From assembly GCA_002428605.1 (NCBI GenBank), contig DIXH01000048.1, positions 1 through 8,341 on the forward strand: a stretch of DNA of 8,341 nucleotides. The letters are read 5' to 3'. The notes beneath the pieces were generated by a model. The model was not told the DNA's origin. It worked only from the letters and a program-made list of their open reading frames with translations, and did not search any database. Position 1 is the stretch's first letter; each line of letters opens with the position of its first letter. Shown here in pieces: positions 4,413-8,341 of this stretch. The position numbers and the translations under genes are program-made. This DNA is from Clostridiaceae bacterium UBA6085 (GTDB taxonomy: Bacteria > Bacillota > Clostridia > Clostridiales > Clostridiaceae).

Positions 4413-6278
4413 TCATGCTGTTTCCTTGTCCTCGAACTGGCTGTTGTACAGGCTGTGGTAGAAGCCCTTCTTTTCCATCAGCTCTTCATGGTTTCCTATT
4501 TCGACTATGTCGCCATGGTCCATTACCAGGATCAGGTCCGCGTTCCTTATGGTTGAAAGCCTGTGCGCTATGATGAACGACGTCCTGCCCTTCATGAGCC
4601 TCTCCATGGCTTCCTGTATGAGCCTTTCTGTCCTTGTGTCAACTGAGCTTGTGGCCTCGTCAAGGATCAATATCCTCGGGTCCTTCAGCACTGCCCTTGC
4701 TATCGTCAGCAGTTGCTTCTGTCCTGAGCTTATGTTTGAAGCCTCCTCGTTGATCTCCATGGAATAAGTTCCAGGCAAAGTTTTCACGAAATGGTGCACG
4801 TGTGCTTCCTTTGCCGCGCAGATCACCTCTTCGTCAGTTGCTTCAGGGGTTCCGTACCTGATGTTCTCCATGATGGAGCCTGAGAACAGCCATGTATCCT
4901 GCAGGACCATTCCGAAGCTCTTCCTGAGCTCAGACCTCTTCATGTCCCTTATGTCCACTCCGTCTATCAGTATCCTTCCGCTCGTTATCTCATAGAACCT
5001 CATGAGCAGCTTGACTACCGTCGTCTTGCCGGCTCCTGTAGGTCCGACTATTGCTATCCTCTGGCCAGGCATCGCCTTAGCGGAGAAGTCATTTATTATT
5101 GTCCTGTCCTCGGTATATCCGAAATGGACGTTCTCAAATTCCACTTCACCGGTGACCTCTTCAAGCGACACGGTTTCCTCTGCCTCTTCCTCCATCTCGG
5201 GCTGCTCCAGGAACTCGAAGACCCTCTCGGATGCGGCTACTGTGGACTGGAAGATGTTTGAAATCTGAGCCACCTGATTTATCGGCTGGGTGAAGTTCCT
5301 GACATACTGGATGAATGAAAGTATGTCTCCGACCTCTATTGCCTTTATTCCCGCAAGGTAGCCACCGAGTATGGATACTGCAACATATCCCAGGTTTCCC
5401 ACGAAGCCCATGAGTGGCATCAGGAGGCCTGAAAGCAGCTGAGCCTTGAAGGATACGTCCTTCAGCTCATCATTGATGACATCGAACGACTCGATGGCCT
5501 TCTCTTCACCGTTGAAGGCCTTCATTATGAGGTGCCCCCCATAGACCTCCTCAACGTGGCCGTTGAGGTTTCCGATGAGCTTCGCCTGCCTCTTGAAATA
5601 GACCTGGCTCTTCTTGAGGACAGTCATGACTATTCCAAGTGACAATGGAAGGATAAGTATTGCGGCTACTGTCATGGTGACGCTTATCGAAAGCATCATT
5701 ACCAGCACACCGACTAATGTCGTAAGCGACGAGATCATCTGCGACATCGACTGGTTCAGCGTCTGTGACAGTGTGTCAACATCGTTGGTTACCCTTGACA
5801 GTATCTCCCCATGTGTCCTGGTATCGTAGAACTTCAGTGGAAGCCTGTTTATCTTCTCTGATATCTCCTTCCTCAGGCTGTAGGAGACCTTCTGGGACAC
5901 ACCTGACACGATGAATCCCTGGATTATCATAAGTGCCGAGCTTGCAAGATAAAGTCCTGCAAGGAAAAGTACAGTCTTAAGGATCGAATCAAAGTCGATG
6001 CCTCCGGTACCTGATACCTTAGCTATCAGTCCCTCATATAGCTTTGTGGTTGCCGTTCCCAGTATCTTCGGTCCTGCTATCGAGAAAACGGCGCTGCCTG
6101 CAGCGAAGATTATGACAAGGATCAGCTTCAGCTTATACGGTGAAAGGTACTCAAGGAGCTTCTTCATAGTACCCTTGAAGTCCTTAGGCTTCTCGATTAT
6201 CCTTCCCATTCCCATGGGACCGCCGGGTCCCGGTCCTGGCCTCTGTGCCTGCTGTGTTGTATTTTTGTTCTCACTCAT
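4413..6278 (-). CDS. ABC exporter half-transporter, subunit with intact catalytic residues
   Basis: This 621-residue protein is the second half of a type IV (B-family) heterodimeric exporter. A Gly/Pro-rich cytosolic tail (1-25) precedes six membrane helices (about 52-72, 103-125, 180-200, 201-221, 284-307, 312-330) and a nucleotide-binding domain (about 378-612). Walker A is GPTGAGKTT (412-420), Q-loop Gln460, Walker B ILILDE with Asp540 and Glu541, SSVD D-loop, and switch His572. The signature is ISSGQ (516-520) instead of LSGGQ. Its Walker motifs should therefore form the competent ATP site with the partner's SGGQ. The start is ATG 6278: AAGGAGG at 6292-6286 lies seven bases upstream, and the ATG overlaps the partner's TGA by 4 bp. 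An in-frame start at 6332 would add 18 residues inside the partner gene and is less likely. The substrate (drug, lipid or peptide) cannot be read from the sequence. The T1 terminator at 4361-4408 follows. Confidence 0.92.
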   Translation of the reverse strand: MSENKNTTQQAQRPGPGPGGPMGMGRIIEKPKDFKGTMKKLLEYLSPYKLKLILVIIFAAGSAVFSIAGPKILGTATTKLYEGLIAKVSGTGGIDFDSILKTVLFLAGLYLASSALMIIQGFIVSGVSQKVSYSLRKEISEKINRLPLKFYDTRTHGEILSRVTNDVDTLSQTLNQSMSQMISSLTTLVGVLVMMLSISVTMTVAAILILPLSLGIVMTVLKKSQVYFKRQAKLIGNLNGHVEEVYGGHLIMKAFNGEEKAIESFDVINDELKDVSFKAQLLSGLLMPLMGFVGNLGYVAVSILGGYLAGIKAIEVGDILSFIQYVRNFTQPINQVAQISNIFQSTVAASERVFEFLEQPEMEEEAEETVSLEEVTGEVEFENVHFGYTEDRTIINDFSAKAMPGQRIAIVGPTGAGKTTVVKLLMRFYEITSGRILIDGVDIRDMKRSELRKSFGMVLQDTWLFSGSIMENIRYGTPEATDEEVICAAKEAHVHHFVKTLPGTYSMEINEEASNISSGQKQLLTIARAVLKDPRILILDEATSSVDTRTERLIQEAMERLMKGRTSFIIAHRLSTIRNADLILVMDHGDIVEIGNHEELMEKKGFYHSLYNSQFEDKETA

Positions 6279-8341
6279 GCCAGTTCCTCCTTCGAAAGCT
6301 GGGATTCTGCGATCTCCCTGTATACTTTGCATGTATCCATGAGCTCCCTGTGCTTTCCTATCCCGACGATCTCGCCCTCGTCGAGGACGATTATCCTGTC
6401 GGCGTTCATGATCGTCGATATCCTTTGTGCCACGATGAGCAGCGTGCTTGAAGAAAGCTCATCCTTCAGCGCCTTCCTCAGCTCCCTCTCCGTCCTGTAG
6501 TCAAGGGCTGAGAAGGAATCATCGAATATGAATATCTCGGGCTCCTTCGCAAGGGCCCTGCCTATTGAAAGCCTCTGCTTCTGACCTCCGGAGACATTTG
6601 TTCCTCCCTGGCTTATCCCTGAATCGTAGGTATCTTCCTTCTCAAGGATGAATTCCTCACTCCTTGAGATCCTCGCCACCTTCTGAAGCGCATCTTCAGT
6701 GAGGCCGCTTGTCCCGTACTCGAGGTTGCTCCTTATGGTTCCTGAGAAAAGCACACCCTTTTGGGGTACATAGCCTATCTTCTCCCTCAGGTCCTTAAGC
6801 GATACGTTCCTGACATCCTTGCCATCAACTAATATGCTTCCTGCCGTGGCGTCATAGAACCTTGGAATCAGGTTGATAAGTGTTGATTTTCCTGATCCTG
6901 TTGACCCGATGAACGCGGTAACCTCACCGGGCATGGCCTTGAAGGATATGTTCCTTAACACATCCTCGTCCGCTCCATGGTACCTGAAATAGACTTCTTT
7001 GAATTCCACCTGTCCCTTGAGCTCCTCATTGAACTTCTGAGGTTCTTTTGGATCAAGTATAGAAGAATCCTTCTCGATCACCTCCATTACCCTGTCTGCA
7101 GAAACTGCAGCCCTTGGAAGCATTATCGATACCATCGAGAGCATGAGGAATGACATTATGATCTGCATCGCATACTGCATGAATGCCATCATGTCCCCGA
7201 CCCTTATATTGCCGAGGTCTATCTCCTTTGCCCCGACCCATATGATGAGGAGCATGACTCCGTTCATGATAAGCATCATGACAGGCATCATTCCGCTCAT
7301 GGCCCTGCTGACGAAAAGATTGACCTTTGTAAGCTCGCTGTTGGTATCGTCGAACTTCTTTTCCTCAAGGGCTTCAGTGTTGAACGCCCTGATTATGAGC
7401 ATACCCACAAGGGATTCCCTCATTACCTTGTTCACTTTGTCGACAAGCAGCTGTACCTTCTTGAACCTTGGCATGGCCACTGCGAACAAAGACCCCACAA
7501 GCACCATGATCGAAACAACTCCCAGGAGTATTATCCATGCCATTGACATGTTTGTCCCCAGAGCCTTGATTATTCCCCCTATTCCGAGGATCGGAGAATA
7601 GATTACCATCCTCAGCATCATTACCATTATGTTCTGTACCTGAGAAATGTCATTAGTGGTCCTGGTTATGAGCGATGCGGTTGAAAAGCTGTCGAACTCG
7701 GTGTTTGAGAAGGTCGTTACCTTCGTGAACACCTTGTCCCTCAGAACGCTTCCCAGCGCTGAGGCCGTCCTTGCTGACAGATATGTGACACATACCGCAG
7801 CGAACATGCTGAGGAATGCTATGGCAACCATCAGGAGACCGGTCTTCAGTATGTATGACGACCTTATTGAATCAAGGTCCGAACCAAGCGCCTCATACTC
7901 TGCCCTTACATATGCAAGAGCACCCTGCCTTGTCATCTCGGCTGGCATCACCGACATCTGCGCATCAAAATTGCCAATAAGAGTTCTGACCTGCTCATCT
8001 GTCATCACCTTCAGCGCTCCGAATATGTCAGCGCCTACTGGGATACCTATGGGCATCTGGCTTCCTTCCCCTGACTTGTAGTTCTCGAGGGCATAGAGCA
8101 CTGGCAGCCTTTTCTCAAGCATTGCGGTAAGCTCTGCAAGGGATGCTTCATCCTTGCCCGTGAGTATATAGGCACTTCCTGAAGCAAGGGACGGATACTC
8201 GTCCACATAGTCTGTACCGGACGTGCTGTCCATCAGGGTATAGTTCCCAAGAAACAGCTCCTCCTCTGAATCATCCAGGATCAGCTTGAACTTCTCATAT
8301 TCCTCAGCCCTCATGGCTTTGATAAGAGCTGACTCGATTCC
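6275..8341 (-). CDS. ABC exporter half-transporter, degenerate-site subunit with large extracytoplasmic domain (5' partial)
   Basis: The frame stays open to the right edge (nine codons beyond the ATG at 8314), so 688 residues are seen and TM1 and the true start lie outside. Numbering from that internal Met: about 150 polar residues, including a VRAEYEALG segment (136-144), precede the next membrane helix (158-180). In this family that places them as an extracytoplasmic insert between TM1 and TM2. Then come the remaining transmembrane helices and a nucleotide-binding domain (about 436-670). Walker A is GSTGSGKST (470-478), Q-loop Gln518, signature VSGGQKQ (574-580). Walker B ends in Asp598-Asp599, with Asp where the catalytic Glu belongs, and the switch residue is Gln630, not His. 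This subunit should form the degenerate ATP site and give its normal SGGQ to the partner's site. Its TGA overlaps the next gene's ATG by 4 bp, so the pair should be translated together. It resembles BmrCD and TM287/288 partners; the substrate is unknown. Confidence 0.9.
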   Translation of the reverse strand, partial: GIESALIKAMRAEEYEKFKLILDDSEEELFLGNYTLMDSTSGTDYVDEYPSLASGSAYILTGKDEASLAELTAMLEKRLPVLYALENYKSGEGSQMPIGIPVGADIFGALKVMTDEQVRTLIGNFDAQMSVMPAEMTRQGALAYVRAEYEALGSDLDSIRSSYILKTGLLMVAIAFLSMFAAVCVTYLSARTASALGSVLRDKVFTKVTTFSNTEFDSFSTASLITRTTNDISQVQNIMVMMLRMVIYSPILGIGGIIKALGTNMSMAWIILLGVVSIMVLVGSLFAVAMPRFKKVQLLVDKVNKVMRESLVGMLIIRAFNTEALEEKKFDDTNSELTKVNLFVSRAMSGMMPVMMLIMNGVMLLIIWVGAKEIDLGNIRVGDMMAFMQYAMQIIMSFLMLSMVSIMLPRAAVSADRVMEVIEKDSSILDPKEPQKFNEELKGQVEFKEVYFRYHGADEDVLRNISFKAMPGEVTAFIGSTGSGKSTLINLIPRFYDATAGSILVDGKDVRNVSLKDLREKIGYVPQKGVLFSGTIRSNLEYGTSGLTEDALQKVARISRSEEFILEKEDTYDSGISQGGTNVSGGQKQRLSIGRALAKEPEIFIFDDSFSALDYRTERELRKALKDELSSSTLLIVAQRISTIMNADRIIVLDEGEIVGIGKHRELMDTCKVYREIAESQLSKEELA
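6286..6292 (-). promoter_or_regulatory. Ribosome binding site deciding the start of the second ABC gene
   Basis: AAGGAGG on the minus strand lies inside the end of the first ABC gene, seven bases before the ATG at 6278. It supports that start over the longer reading from 6332. Confidence 0.82.

Noticed and set aside
3968..4573. Open frame of 201 codons on the plus strand
   Set aside because: It crosses the msrB promoter and the ABC terminator, opposite two well-identified genes; an antisense shadow.
4413..8341. ABC exporter pair as a target of the neighbouring two-component system
   Set aside because: Some Firmicute ABC exporters are paired with two-component systems, but those are usually BceAB-type. 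Here a strong terminator and a separate promoter divide the operons, and no shared operator is visible.

Overview
The window looks like chromosomal DNA of a low-to-mid GC Gram-positive anaerobe, most likely a member of the Clostridia (Eubacteriales). The basis is strong AGGAGG-type ribosome binding sites, frequent AGG (Arg) and ATA (Ile) codons, an ArlRS-like two-component system, a zinc-free MsrB, and a BmrCD/TM287-288-type ABC exporter pair with the Gly/Pro-rich amino-terminal tail seen in clostridial members. I cannot name the genus. No RNA gene, CRISPR array, insertion sequence or phage gene is visible.

Layout, left to right. (1) Minus-strand gene 149-976 encodes a rhomboid-fold membrane protein that seems to have lost its catalytic residues and carries a cytosolic-looking C-terminal zinc finger; a hairpin terminator follows it at 109-141. 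(2) A 220-bp divergent intergenic region (977-1196) separates it from plus-strand gene 1197-1664, a small four-helix membrane protein of unknown function. The plus-strand gene has an extended -10 promoter and a good ribosome binding site. (3) A bidirectional terminator (1720-1747) closes this gene and also the convergent minus-strand operon. (4) That operon (4246 to 1747, minus) is msrB, then an OmpR-family response regulator, then a sensor histidine kinase. Its genes are 17 bp apart and then overlap by 4 bp, and it has its own TATAAT promoter with two inverted repeats upstream. (5) A UUCG-capped terminator (4361-4408) ends the next minus-strand operon. That operon holds two ABC exporter half-transporters overlapping by 4 bp (6278-4413 and >8341-6275), and the first runs off the right edge.

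The two ABC proteins should form one heterodimeric exporter. Their ATP-site substitutions are complementary: one subunit has a D-for-E Walker B and a Q-for-H switch residue, and the other has an altered signature motif. This leaves one canonical and one degenerate ATP site. The msrB-regulator-kinase operon suggests that repair of oxidised methionine is co-expressed with a signalling system, which may respond to oxidative or envelope stress. That link is inferred from gene order only.

The least ordinary items are the zinc-finger pseudo-rhomboid, the msrB/two-component linkage with its palindromic promoter, and the orphan membrane protein divergent from the pseudo-rhomboid. I do not see a clearly unprecedented multi-gene system in this window.
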